Shown here: one piece after another, positions 50,239 to 62,358 of the stretch | Layout: every line of letters begins with the position of its first letter | Position numbering within the stretch: position 1 is the first letter of the stretch | Source: Dipylidium caninum | Taxonomy: Eukaryota > Platyhelminthes > Cestoda > Cyclophyllidea > Dipylidiidae | Reading direction: 5' to 3' | Assembly: GCA_017562135.1 (NCBI GenBank) | Contig: QEYB01000377.1 | Span: forward strand, 310,001-374,000 | DNA: 64,000 nt | Notes under the pieces: model-generated | Told to the model about the DNA's origin: nothing | The model's input: the letters and a program-made list of their open reading frames with translations, nothing else | The model's database searches: none | Made by a program: the position numbers and the translations under genes

Positions 50239-53200
50239 CTAAAAAGGGATAAGGTGTAATGTGACGGATTCTAACGGCCAACCAGATAATATGGTAGCAA
50301 GGCCCAAAAATTAATATTGAGGAAAAAGGCTAATACTAAACTTCTGCGCATATAAAAAATATACGCGCCGAGAAAGAACCGAGAAACCGTACAGACTGCT
50401 GAATACAACAAAAAACTTATTTGCCACTTGCGTAGTAAGTATTCGCGAGGTCAAATGACCGATTAGCGAACGATGAAAGACCAAGAGATACTAAGTTGTA
50501 CCAGGAAATAAAACAACAGTCATACGACAATGGATCAGGTCTCCGACTAAACAAGTTGCGGATTCGCATATACATGCTACTCTAACCCTAAAGAATGAGA
50601 GAGATATTCTGCAATGCGAAGGGTCAAGTAAAGTGAACATGAAAGAAAAAACGTATCGACATCAAAATGCTTGGGGTTCGTACTTGAACATTAGGCATAG
50701 TCGTTTCGGAGACTGAATACACGAGACGCGGGAGACTTCTAAACGAAATTACATGAACATTCGATTAGCCCTCCTTCTTGTTTGAGTGGGCTAAATTTTG
50801 GTTCACCATTGTTTTGGCAAAGAGTGTGGAATTTCAGCGCTTTCGAGACTCTATGTATCATTAGCATGTAACTAACTTTAAAGTTAGAATAAAAAATTAG
50901 TACTTGCCCGACAAAAATTGCCTGACGCAGTTAAGCTGTCTCTTCAAAATTTGCGTCTGGTGAATTGAATAACCAATTTTGACTGGAGGAAGATACAGCG
51001 AACCAAGTTAAATAGAAGCAACCAAGTCAGTTTTAACATATGTTCATAGTTTGTTGAACTAGGACTTAATTTTGTTAAGATCAATTTATTGCTGTATTAT
51101 GTTAAAAGTAAAAGGAACATGTGGCGGATGCTGTGTTATTGAACCGATTCTTATCACTAATTCATGATCCTAACCTTACATTTTATTTTACAGAAATTTG
51201 CTTTAGTGTACTTTTCGAAATACCCTGTAAAATAGGAAAATCTATTCCATACTCTTTTTTTATTATACCCTACACTTTCAAATGTTTTAATTTACCTATA
51301 ATATGTGTAAGCATATGAACCAAATTATTAATTTACCTCAAAGGACGAGTTACGTGCCGTTTGTTTGGTGAAGAAACTTTTGAGTATTCAGCCTACCTTT
51401 CCCTCCCATCTTCCGAATTGCTGGGATCACTTAGTCAGATTGGGTTGAACATTCCTGCTTTACCTCGTCGTAGTCAACATAGGAGATTTTAGGGCCAACT
51501 TAAGCTATTTATTTGAGGTCTGAGTGTGTATTAACGCAACTCTTTTTGCGGAAATGTTGGAGACAGTAAGTAGATCCAACAATCAGCCAGATATCTTAGT
51601 CCTCTTCATAGCCACATTTGTAAATCACGTGATCTCATCAGATCACTTTGAACGGCTTTCGACACCTAATAGAGGCTAGATTTGGTGCGAGTATGCCTAA
51701 GACACTAGCTCCAAATATTTGCATCAAAATTGTCCTCTAGCCCTAGGTGAACGAGTTGAAGGGGAGAAATAAATTTTCTTTAGAAACAGCTTTACGCGAG
51801 AAGGCGGTCCATCTGACGGTATCTAAGTCTCGATGACCTCTATATATTCCATACGTATAGTGATAGGAATGTGGATTTCAGAAATGCCGATAATAGTGAG
51901 GGATTCATTCATTTTATCTGTGCATAGCCTTCCGTACTTCTCCCGTATTCCCCGTCTAAGTTTGGGGCCGCTAAGTATGGGCGTAAAAAGGTAAGAGAAG
52001 TCAGCTTGTTGCACCTCCGACTGGACGCCAACGCGACAAGAAGAGTTCGTCTGTCGTAGGTGTTATTAATCAGGCGCTTGATTTGGCTACCTGTTGTTTT
52101 TTCAAAACGAGTCTCGACTGCGACTTAACATTTGACTCCTCGAGTCTTCATCCTTAATCGACCTAGCAAAAGGTATTTCGCACGATATCGTCTCACTAAG
52201 TCGGGACACGCACCCTTGGACGTCCGTGTATTCTCATCTTTGTAGACTGGGATTGATTCATTCATCCTGCACTGGGACAGGTAAATGGCCACCATTTTGC
52301 CTCCACTCAGCCTCACCCAAGTGACGAATCGCTCAGTGCTGCGGAGCTGATCGGCATTCATTAAGGCAGACTGTCTCCCACTTGCGGTTAGGAGATACAT
52401 CATATGGTTACTGTAGGGCTGCGATTATGGTATGGTGAAATTAGACTATTGCTAACCAGGTTGAGAAAAAGCGGTTGGAGATGAGTCCCGACATCGCCGG
52501 ATGAAGTGGACAGAGAGTGCGAAAAGTTAAAATAAAGTGAAGTGAGTTGTTTTGTAGAAATTTAAGATCACGGAAGTGCAGTACATCGGCTGTGAGAATG
52601 CAGTCTGTTTGCAATAAACGCTTTGATTCCACAGGATTTATCCTTAGGTCATCAGCACACCAGAAGTTAATGGAGGATAAGGGAGAGTCCAAAGAGCTCT
52701 TCTCAGTCCTCGCACAGCCTTGAGACTGATCCTACCACCGCCTGATGACTCGTTAGAGAAGGCGAGGATGGTGCTGTCAGAGGCCTCGTTGCCGAGATCA
52801 CACTAGGCGAGACGGATATCAAAAGCAACTTCAGAAATTTTCACCTATGCATCTGTCAACAACCATCCTTAGAGAAGCGTGATCACCTCGGCACAGAGCT
52901 GACGAATGTCCCCAGTCTGCGCTTCTGCCTGAACCATTGCGCATTTCGTCGAGAGATGGTTATCTCTGCCCACAGTGACGACGTCTGGATCGCGATGAAT
53001 GTGGCAGTCATGCGATCCAGGCGGTGTGAAGAGGAAGCGGACCACGTCTTCTGCTCGTAAAACTATCGGAATATACCAGAAGAACTTATCATCTCCGCGG
53101 TTTTGTTATCAAAAGTTGCTAAGGGGAGTTCGTGTGCCATTCGAGGTTGCTTAGCCTTCGGTTAACACTTTGCATCTCACGGTGAGGCTAAATTTTCCCT

Positions 53201-53336
53201 TGGGGGTCATTTAGCAGCAGCTTTGGAGAAATGAAGCATCCCCATAGCGATAAAGGCCAGCTCATACCAACCTCTTATGATGAAACACAGAATGTGGAGA
53301 ATTTGTTTGATCGTATTTTAGTGATTCTAATTTTAG
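50239..53336. other. Upstream flank of MASK exons, no exon recognised
   Basis: 3.1 kb that should contain the missing MASK 5' exons or promoter. 50240-51600 is AT-rich. 52000-53100 has short open frames on both strands (minus 52125-52403, minus 52441-52692) that might be degraded retroelement sequence but show no motif I can name. Confidence 0.5.
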
Positions 53337-54101
53337 CCAAATTCGAGGAATAAAACTTGACCCAGAGTTTCCTCTTGTTAAGCCACCAATGATCCTGAGT
53401 CTCGACCCAACGCTATCAGCGGCTCCCATTTCGCTAAAGAAAGTCAGGCTTGTTCGGACTTGTTCTTTCCCAATTCGCTTCCATCGACGTGAGCATTCAC
53501 CTGTGGACAATAATAAGTGTAATGGTAGGGCCGATGTACAGTCTAAACCCTCTCCCCCACCAAAAGCTGAAGCTTTCTTCTCCGGGCCTACATTGTTCTT
53601 CAGAGAACCACGCAAAATTCACACTCGTACAGGTAATACTTTGAGGTGCGCCACAATTAAAGAAGACTCTTTACCGACTCCTCTGGCTTCATTTGGGGTT
53701 GAAAGTGGGTGGGAGGATAAGGACAGAAGAGCTTCCCTTCCCACTACACCACACGCGTTTGATATATCGGCCGCGACAAAGGAAGGTAAGTTTCTCCCCT
53801 CCCACCGCAGAATATTGGGCCTGCTCGTTGCGCTGCGCCGATGGACGAGAGACGACAGTGGGTCAGGGTGAAGAGCGCTGGGACATGGAGGCTCGCTCTA
53901 AAAGAAGCTGCACTGTGTGATGGCGATATCGTGAGGCCAAAGAAAGAGCCGTATGTCGACCGTCTGGAGAGGTGGCGTCGATGTCAGCGCCTGAAAGACA
54001 ATGCAGTATTAACTGTGGAGTATTCAAGTGGACTCGGAGTAGCTCACGAACGACCTAATTTATTGGTAAGAAGATGGAGGACTGATGCCATTGAAACTTA
54101 G
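53337..54101 (+). CDS. Possible small plus-strand gene, 3' part
   Basis: An open frame from an acceptor-like TTTTAG at 53331-53336 runs to a strong donor GAAG|GTAAGT at 53785 and has protein-like composition (segments KLDPEFPLVKPPMILSLDP, PKAEAFFSGPTLFFREPRK, DRRASLPTTPHAFDISAA). A second open frame reaches a TAG at 54099-54101 (segments VRVKSAGTWRLALKEAAL, RRCQRLKDNAVLTVEYSSG). No acceptor between them gives a consistent phase, so either the model is incomplete, an indel is present, or only one part is real. It converges on paralogue B: the two stop codons lie about 5 bp apart, and the B poly(A) signal falls inside this frame. No family is recognised. Confidence 0.35.
54059..54064 (-). terminator. 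AATAAA poly(A) signal of MASK paralogue B
   Basis: AATAAA on the minus strand, about 43 nt beyond the TGA at 54107-54109. Spacing is reasonable for a cleavage signal of a short 3' UTR. Confidence 0.6.
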
Positions 54102-54106
54102 CTAAG

Positions 54107-55438
54107 TCAAGGCAATTTAACTAATGCAAGCAAGATGACATGGGATGAGCACAAACCGGAATCCAGAAGGAGTTCGACAAGCTCCACATTTCCAACTCGG
54201 GCAGCCAACATAAGTGCCGTGCGGCCATTGTGGTCGCGACGTTCAATATCTGCCCCATAGTCGATGAGGAGTTCGAGAATATCCACGTCACCACTGTCGA
54301 TAGCGGCAGTCACGGGTGTGATTCCATCGGGATCAATGAAGTCTGGCATGGCTCCGAAGAGAATGAGCAAATGAGCCACATGTAAAGACCCTCCCCTTGA
54401 CGCACTCACCAGGCCGTTATACACCTCTTCTTCCCAATCGTCCCCAAGTTCGTTGGATGTGACGAGGAAATGAGCTATTTCCATTTGGTCCTGGAGCAAA
54501 GGATTCAAAGAGTTGGCCATCCATTAAAAGCAAGTCTCAACAATGTATTGAGGAGACAATTTAAATAAATAGTATGTAAGAAACTGGAAACTCAACTATC
54601 TTACCTCTAGACAGGCAGAGCGCAAGGTTATATGTCTTCTGCCTACTGCAGTGATCGCCAAGGCGCCACGACTACTCAGGTATTGCATCACGTGCCTGTG
54701 ACCGTTCATGACGGCTTCCAGGAGAGGAGTGTTGCCCGCCTCATTTGTGGCTTCGAGATTAGCCCCATGGGATACCAAGAGGGCTACACACTCGAGGTGG
54801 CCGAGAGCGGCTGCCCAGTGCAGGGCGGTGTTGCCTACTCCGTCTGTTTCATGCACCGAGGCTCCGTGTGCTAAGGTGATCAGCATCAACTCCGGCTCGT
54901 TCATGATGGCGTTCAAGGTGAGCGGAGAAACCAAATCATGTGTTTCGGGAAAGGCGGGATGTGGCTGGTAAATAAGAAATTAGCATCTGCTGACAATGTT
55001 TTTGGTAGGCTCGTCACAACTACGGACATGCCTCCTTCTCGCTGTCATATTTTTGCACCCAATCGGCTAGCACATACTACTTAAATGGGAAGCAGACATG
55101 GTCACAATTATTGTATTGCGAGTGTGTGGTCTAACCATCGCGACTTACATTTTCTTCGCTTAACAGATCGTAATCGAAGATTTCTTCGGGACAAGGATAT
55201 AGCATTGCGCACACCATAAAACTGCTATCATCGCTCCCTTCTGAACTACTCCCTGACGACTCCAAACTCTGAAACTAAGGACGGAGGAATGTGCAAGTCA
55301 GTGGGTGTCCAAAATTAGTCTCGACCAAGTTACACATGCCCAATTCACTGTGGAACACAAGTTTGGGCGTGTAATCGGGACGACCATGTTACGGTAGTTG
55401 CAAACACTTTCTCCGCCACTTACTACTTCATCGTCCAT
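54107..55438 (-). CDS. MASK paralogue B: complete ankyrin-only protein, 292 aa
   Basis: Exons in transcript order: 55438-55424 (MDDEV), 55268-55149, 54964-54605, 54490-54107; all GT-AG, all phase 0, total 879 nt including TGA. The start ATG is the first in its frame after an upstream TAA. Residues 6-45 are Ser/Glu/Asp-rich; seven ankyrin repeats run from about residue 55 to 282 (NTALHWAAALGHLECVALL and RTALMLAARVGNVELVELL are the clearest). Exon 3 (360 nt) and the first 334 nt of exon 4 match MASK exons 3 (363 nt) and 4 (334 nt) in position and length. At the equivalent of the MASK donor the sequence is G|GTTTGT instead of G|GTGAGT; read-through adds 15 codons and a stop, then AATAAA. Second ankyrin block, linker and KH domain are absent. 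Likely a short ankyrin adaptor; partner unknown. Confidence 0.75.
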
Positions 55439-58400
55439 GACACTTGAACAGCTCTCGCAACCGAAATGTGAACGCCCTCGAATGAGATCCGTTGAACTCC
55501 ACTGCTGACCTTGGCCATGTTTGAATGCGAGAACTTAGCTCCGACTGGGCGAATGAAGCACCTGCGCTCGTCGTGATGCCGTGGTCGCAGCAACTCAGAT
55601 TAATTCTACAATAAGGTTGTGCTCTTGTGGGAAGACTCTCCGAACAGGCTGAATGCGCTGTCACCTTTTGCGAGTGACCTGCGCAGCCGCAACATGGTTG
55701 TCGGCTTGTTTATGTTTATGGGTGCAGGTCGACAGAGGTGGTAATTTCAAAGGTCGAGGCAAGTCGGATTGTATGCATGCATTAATAAGAATAATTGTTT
55801 ATCATGAAGCCCAGAATTATTGTTCTGTCTTGTTAATTTAGACGGTGTTTTTACTCTTTTCTTTGTATGTGAATTAAGACTCCATTTACGGTAGTGAGGC
55901 ACCTTCATTCTCATCATCTCGTGCGAAGGAGATAACGCTGAGGTTGGGATTAACTGAGCAGTAAAGTAAGGAATAAGCTTGAGGCAGAATTCAGAGATTT
56001 GCAGTTGTGCATCTAATACGTGCAGAATGTTCCAAGTTTTTACCCACGAGTCTACCCTCCGTGCTTTGTGCCACATGCGGTGAGTCCAGACCCTCTCTAA
56101 TGCACGCCACACTTCCTAGTCACTCACATTATCGTTCCACACAGTCGCAGTCCACGGCAGATGGAGGCTGGGATGGGTGATGGGGTCTTCAGTTCTATTG
56201 CAAGCGGTTCTGTTTGGTTGTTCGTAAGCCACGTTGTTCATCGGCGGACTGTCGGAATAAAAGGAATCCCTTCTTTTCTACCTTGGTATGTCCGAAACTA
56301 TCCCTTCTTAACTTAATTTGCGTGGCACCCTTTGATACTTCTTCGTCATGTAAGTTTTATTCCTCCTTATCACTCGCCTCCGTGAGCGTATAATACCGTC
56401 GTAGGCGTCGTATTTGCACAATATGAGGCGAATGAATAAAATGGCTGACGTGGAGACGTTTGTTGCATCCGGACCCGACTAATCCTAGCGTTCAACGTCT
56501 CTAACGTATTACGGAGCGACAGTCCTCGGGCATTTAGGGAGCGCATTCACAGCGGCAAATTATGTAGTCTTTTATTTACCCGCACGCGGTTCCTGTGCAT
56601 CGACGCATGCGACGACGCCACCGCCAGGTCACGGAAGATACACGATGCATCCCCACAACCTTCTCGTCGTCTGCCCATTGCCGAGACGTCCGAACAAGTT
56701 TTAAAGCAGACCGATCCGTGGTGTTAGTAACCAATTTGACGTAATCAAAGAGTCGGCGTAGTTTTGAGACGGACCCATGATACGTGGAAGTATTATTGCA
56801 GTGCGAAGAGAAATGGCCCGGTCGAATGTCCCCTCGTCAAGTAAATCAGTCAACCGCTCGTCATTGCGCAAATCTCGTGCCTGCATTTATTTCTGCAATT
56901 CTTATGCCTCATTTTGCCCCTGTCAACCAATCAAGTCTCACTCTCCTTCTTTCTTTCAACACGCACCAGATTGCCCGCCGTTTCGCACCTGCATGGGTCC
57001 CGCTCTTCTCTGGCACCTGCTCCACACTTGGCGGGCAACGTGGAAGCTGATGCTAAAAGGCGCCCTTATCCGTTATTATCACCGGGGTGACTTGGATAGA
57101 CCCAGCTTTATCTTGCCTTTTCCTGCCTAACCGATATTCGTTAGCGTCATTCAATTTACTGCGCTTCGCCAGGTTCCGTCACAGCCTACATTTCCTCCGT
57201 GGCCACCATGTACCCGACTTTCTCATCCTCGTTAGCCTACACGCTGACGGTCGTCGGGGCCGACGCGCAAATGTGTGACATGAGGCTTCACTTTTCGTGG
57301 CAGTATGGCTGGGGGCGCTGGGAGTGTTAAAGACGTGAGTCGAATGACAGAGCGTTCGGAGCACGGGGCGAGTTGGGAGGACTTTCCGATTGGAGTTCAT
57401 CGGTGAACTCCAGGTAAAAGGATTTGCGAGGATTTGCCAAATTCTTAACAATTAACCTACTTTTGACTTGATTTGTGCGATAATATGGGAGTTGTCTCCT
57501 GTGAAAGGAGACCTACTGTCAGGGATATCCTCTGCCAATCGCTACCTCGAGTCTACGGACGTCAATCCACTGTAATCAGAAAAGAGGGTGTTTGTGCTTG
57601 AATTGACGTGAGGGAGATGAGATCATTGAAGGTTTCGGATGAAATAACATGTCAAATGTTGTGTGAAATGGTCTACCGAAATTAAAACTATCCCGAGTCG
57701 GATGGAATAACCGGGCGAGTTATAAGTACTGCCTAGTGACTGTGGGGAAAAATGTAGAGGCGCTAATCATCTTCCAATTCGATGATTCATCTTTCCCACT
57801 ACCCAAGTTTTTGATGATCGCGTCATGTCTTCCGAAATGCATCCACTCTTCTCTAACGGAGTCAAACCAGTTCCCAGTGCCCTTGGAGTCTTGCGATCCG
57901 CATACTTCCCAGTTTGCTCTACTCAGTCGCCTTATACAGTGCACATGCTTACATGGATATTTATTCTACAGACAGATTCCCCTAAAACTGACATTGTTTT
58001 CAGACTTTTGTTAGTAGTCCGCATTGGATGACAAAGGCATGTGCAACATCCAAGGAGGAATAGTCATCGAAGCAGTTCGTTGCCTTCACTGCCGCTGCAA
58101 TAGCTTCACAGGCTTCCCTGATGCAGATACTGAAGATAATAAGGAGAGCCGAGTGTTGGGAACCCTATTCGACCGATAAATATTTGAGCATAGAGAAAGG
58201 AATATGAAATCATTGAATTCACGAGGGCCCGAAAGGAGCCTCAGCCTTGATAGAAGTTGGTGAGCATGAACTGTCTGATGATTACGATGGTACGTCAATT
58301 TAAAAGTTTGGTGAGACTCAATGTGATGAGAATCATTTTTCATTCAAGCCGCCTGTATCAACTCATCCGTAACATATTCACGCTAAAAGGTCAGAAGTGT

Positions 58401-61400
58401 TCCATGGAAGACTGCACATGTTGCAACTACGGCGTGACTTGTATGATAAGGTCAACTCACTCCTCTGTTGTTTCACGATGGACGTAGGTTTTTTATCAAT
58501 TTCGGTAATTTATTCGGTTGACGCCTCGACAAAGCGTACCCGTCTCGATGGACGGCATTAGCATCCCCGTGGAAAATTAACATAGGTCGTTTCGTCTCAC
58601 ACCTGTCTGTTTTCTGCGGCGAGAGCTCTGAAATGCGAAATGTCAGCCTCCTCGACTCCCATGGTAAATAGGTACAAGATCATGATGCTTCCTGCTTCAG
58701 TAAACCTTAGCGCAGTCATAACACAATGTTCGCCATAAAGTATTGGCAGCCGGTGCCGCTAATCTACTTGTTCGCTCAGCATCGAAGAGGATGTCCCGAC
58801 AACGCCTTAAAAAGCGCTGCGTGGTTGACGTTCTTACAATAGCAAACTCATTTCCGTCAAGTCAAAGCAACGGATATGCATCAGCTTTCGCAGTTGGTCA
58901 AGACGTTGGGCGTCGGTGACTTATGAGGCAGAATTCGTTACTTCTACTTAGACGTGGTCTCCGGTGTCGCCCGTGCACAATCTAATATTGTGGAGAAGGG
59001 ATCCGAGGCCCCACCTCACCGCTGTCCTGTGGATGACGCTACAGAACTCCACTCGCCTCTTCTACAGTTCCTCCATCCCCCTAACAACGCAACAGCCGAC
59101 GCCGCGGGCAGGAGGCGGGGTTGCCTGTCCTCATCCCACTTATTTTCGGCACTTCACGATCTCCGCCTTCCTCTCCAACTCGGTGATCTGGATGTCCCGA
59201 GTGGAATCGCATACGGCGTTGGGAATGTCGCGATTTCGTTCAGTCTTCGCCAGCACCCAGCAGTACCAACGTCTGTTTTAACAGTCCACTTTGGGCCATG
59301 GTCTCCCTGGCCACGCTCCACCCTCCTCAAAAGTTCTCTTCCCACACTCTACTTCTTCCTCTGCCTCGTCTACCGTGGTTATCGTGGCCTGCCATTTCTC
59401 ACTCCTGTCTCCGGTCTCGACGACATTTAGTTGCTCCTCTCTCATTTTACGTCGTCGTTTCCTTCCTTTAAGCTGGATTAGCCATCCCACTCTCCTCCTC
59501 CCTATATACATGGGAGCTTTCACTGGTTTATAGGTGTTGCGAAAAATTGGGGTGCTCACACCACCGTTCTTCTCTTTGTCTAACGCCAAACACTGTCATG
59601 TCGGTGTTAATACTCTGATGGGGGAGATTAGCACCAGCGGTAATCCACAGCACCAACATGAGAGCTCATTCCACAGGCTTTGGGTCGATGAGGACGAATA
59701 AGCGGTGAAAGTAGGCAAACATGTTTGATTCAGTCAGGCAGGGGCCTGGGAAAGGCGTAAGAGAAGACGAAAGTGTTTTCGTCTGAGTCAATCCAATTTG
59801 AACATGAAAGTCTAAATGGTAAATGTCAGAGGTAGGCTCTGACCACGTCTTCCTATCTTCTTCACTAGGCGGGTGGATTGCCAATATGAGAGGGAAGGAA
59901 AGTGTGGAGTCTAGTGCCAATACAGTCAGAAGAACATTCGATTCAACTGCCCGAAGACTAAGTGACTCTCCCTCGATGCCAACAAACGATCTCCGAGATG
60001 GGGTTTAATTAATTACAAGCTTACTGTATGTGGCCGCTTGCATAAAATTGCAGGTAATCAACATAGAGAGATGGTCACTGAAATGGACTTTCTCCCGCCT
60101 TCGTTTCATCCATTTCCAACACACAACAAACATTTAAAAGTTACGAATGTACAACCGAGTGGGTGGTGGGAATGAAAGTGGGAGAGTCGCAGCCTCCACC
60201 TTCTCACTTCTCACAGTTATGTAGATGCTGCGAAGTCTTCCGGTGTCGAAACACATTTATGTTCATGTCCATGTAGAAATTCGATGACTTAGGGTCGATT
60301 TGCCAGCAGCAGACATGATTGTAGCAGGTGTAGATATTCCCGATCTCATGGTGGACAGGCTTAACCAAATGCGGCATTTGTTTCTCTGGTAGCAGTTACA
60401 TCAGGCCAAGACACGATCGCCAGCTGCGACGATTTAGTCTGTCATCTCGCCTCTCTGCCTCTGCCACTCGCTGTTCCGCAATGAAACCACGCAAGTGGAT
60501 GGCAGGTGTCTACTAGTCTGCTTAAGGCTATTCACTGTAAAATCGTAACTACGGTTTGTGCATAAACCGATGGAAAGTTAATGAAGTAATTAAAGTCAGT
60601 GAATGTAGGCAGTTGGTTTATCCGTGGAGCCAACAGGAGAATGAGCAGACCTGGGACTGTGGAGTGAATGCACTACGAGGGGAAATGCAGTGATGAAGAA
60701 TGTCACGAGATAAGAGAGGACGAGGTGTCTGTTTACGTACGCATCTCCAATGCGGGTAAGATATGGTACGGCGAAAGAGGTGTCGACGGTGGAAGCAGTG
60801 AGAACCCCATTTACAAGAATCTCATAAATATACTTGCACGATAGAGCGATGCGTTTGACGCAGTGAGAAGTCGGAAAATCGCTCAAATTGTGTATGGATG
60901 AATGGGAGGACTGCAGCTGAGAGGGCATTGTGTCTAGGGGAAGGGCTATCGTGTTTCAAAGAGACATGAAAGCATCGTTTTTCATCAGATGGCCAGTCAA
61001 ATGGCTATGGAGTGCGCAGCCGGGAGAGAGGTAATGATTATGATCTTTTTCAAACTACATCCATTCACCGAAGAGACTCGGTATTCTCCGCCGTGTCAAA
61101 AGAATGTGCGATGGTGTCTCGCTCTACGAAAGCATCAGCTTTAAGAATGCCTCCTGCTAATGAGGCACAAATGGGAGGTCGAAGAGGAGAGTGAGAGACG
61201 ATCGCCGACTGCTCACACTCATTCGCTCCTCTGCTAAATTCAGGTGGGTGTAAATCGTAAACAAGGAAATGTGAGGCTTGGACTCCCGAAAATAACTGTT
61301 AAATTCTTGACAGGAATTAAGTCATTTTCGCCGACGAGTATTTTGTAGTCTTTGGCTGGATATCAAATGCCTTGCTTGCTGCTGTGAAGACAAGATCAGC

Positions 61401-62358
61401 AATCCTTCAGTTGCGGTGAGAGCGGGGCGGGCGTGGTAGCAAGGGGCTTTTAGTCGAAACATGTAGACAACGAGAGCCCTCAGATGCTTTTTTGAGTTCA
61501 GGCCAGCACTTAACACTTCCTTAATGCTTCTTTACGCTCTGGCGCCACTTCTCCATCTCGGCGCCATAGTCAGTACTTGTAGTGGTCTTCAACGCGTTGA
61601 TGCCCTCGCGCCCGGCTCGATGTCGTGTCGAAACAGTGTAGGCTGCTACACACACAAATAACCGTCATCTCATCATCTTCTCTCCCCAAAAGATGCATGT
61701 ATGACTATTGCACAAGTTTGGTTGACAGAAAGGCACATAATATATAAGCTTCCGCGTACGAGGCTGGCAATCCTACCATGTCCCATTTGCAAAAGTGATT
61801 AACTTTTCCGGGTAATATTGTGCCTTATGGAGCCTAAGGAAAAGTGCCCTACCTCCAAAGAATTAAAAAGGACGTGGTTGTTTTCCCCAGAGGTGTTGAG
61901 AGATTTCCTTGCGTTTTTGTGAATTTCTCCCTGCTGAATCAGGCTTTACGCAGACTGGAAATTCTCACCACCCGTTTGCCAATGCGGACTTCGGGGATGT
62001 TTTCTCCTGTTCTCCGTGTGATGCGGCTGAATTTGCTAATATCAGATGATATTCAACGCTACCTGCAGTGATGACGTCGGTACGACAAACGATGACAGAG
62101 ATGTTACACCATACCTCGTTGACATCCTGGCAACTCTATGACTGTTCCAGTGCCTGCGCACTTAACAGTGTCACCTTTGCACATTAAGGAAGAGAAGAGC
62201 AGTCGAGAGCACACTCAGGTATATTCATTACAGGCGGAAAGCTCGGCTTCCGCTGGAGTAAAAAAGAGCCTTTGCGCTTTTAAGCGAATGTTCGACGATT
62301 CCTTCAGCCAGATCTCCAGCGATGCAGACTGCGGCAACTGGCGGAGGTGAAGCGTGGC
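55439..62358. other. Spacer between MASK paralogues A and B, no gene supported
   Basis: 6.9 kb with no ankyrin-like frame on the minus strand. It contains the paralogue B promoter region and the paralogue A 3' flank. The longest open frames (58954-59430 plus, 59278-59589 minus) have no recognisable motif. At 59829-59865 there is an intron-like GTAGGC...CACTAG of 37 nt followed by an open frame to TAA at 60006-60008 on the plus strand, but no coding exon precedes it convincingly. Confidence 0.5.

Noticed and set aside
52125..53080. Possible degraded retrotransposon reverse-transcriptase fragments
   Set aside because: Short frames on both strands hint at it, but I see no catalytic motif and cannot support a call.
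59829..60008. Intron-like 37-nt segment followed by a plus-strand open frame to TAA
   Set aside because: No convincing upstream coding exon, and the frame immediately before the donor contains a stop.
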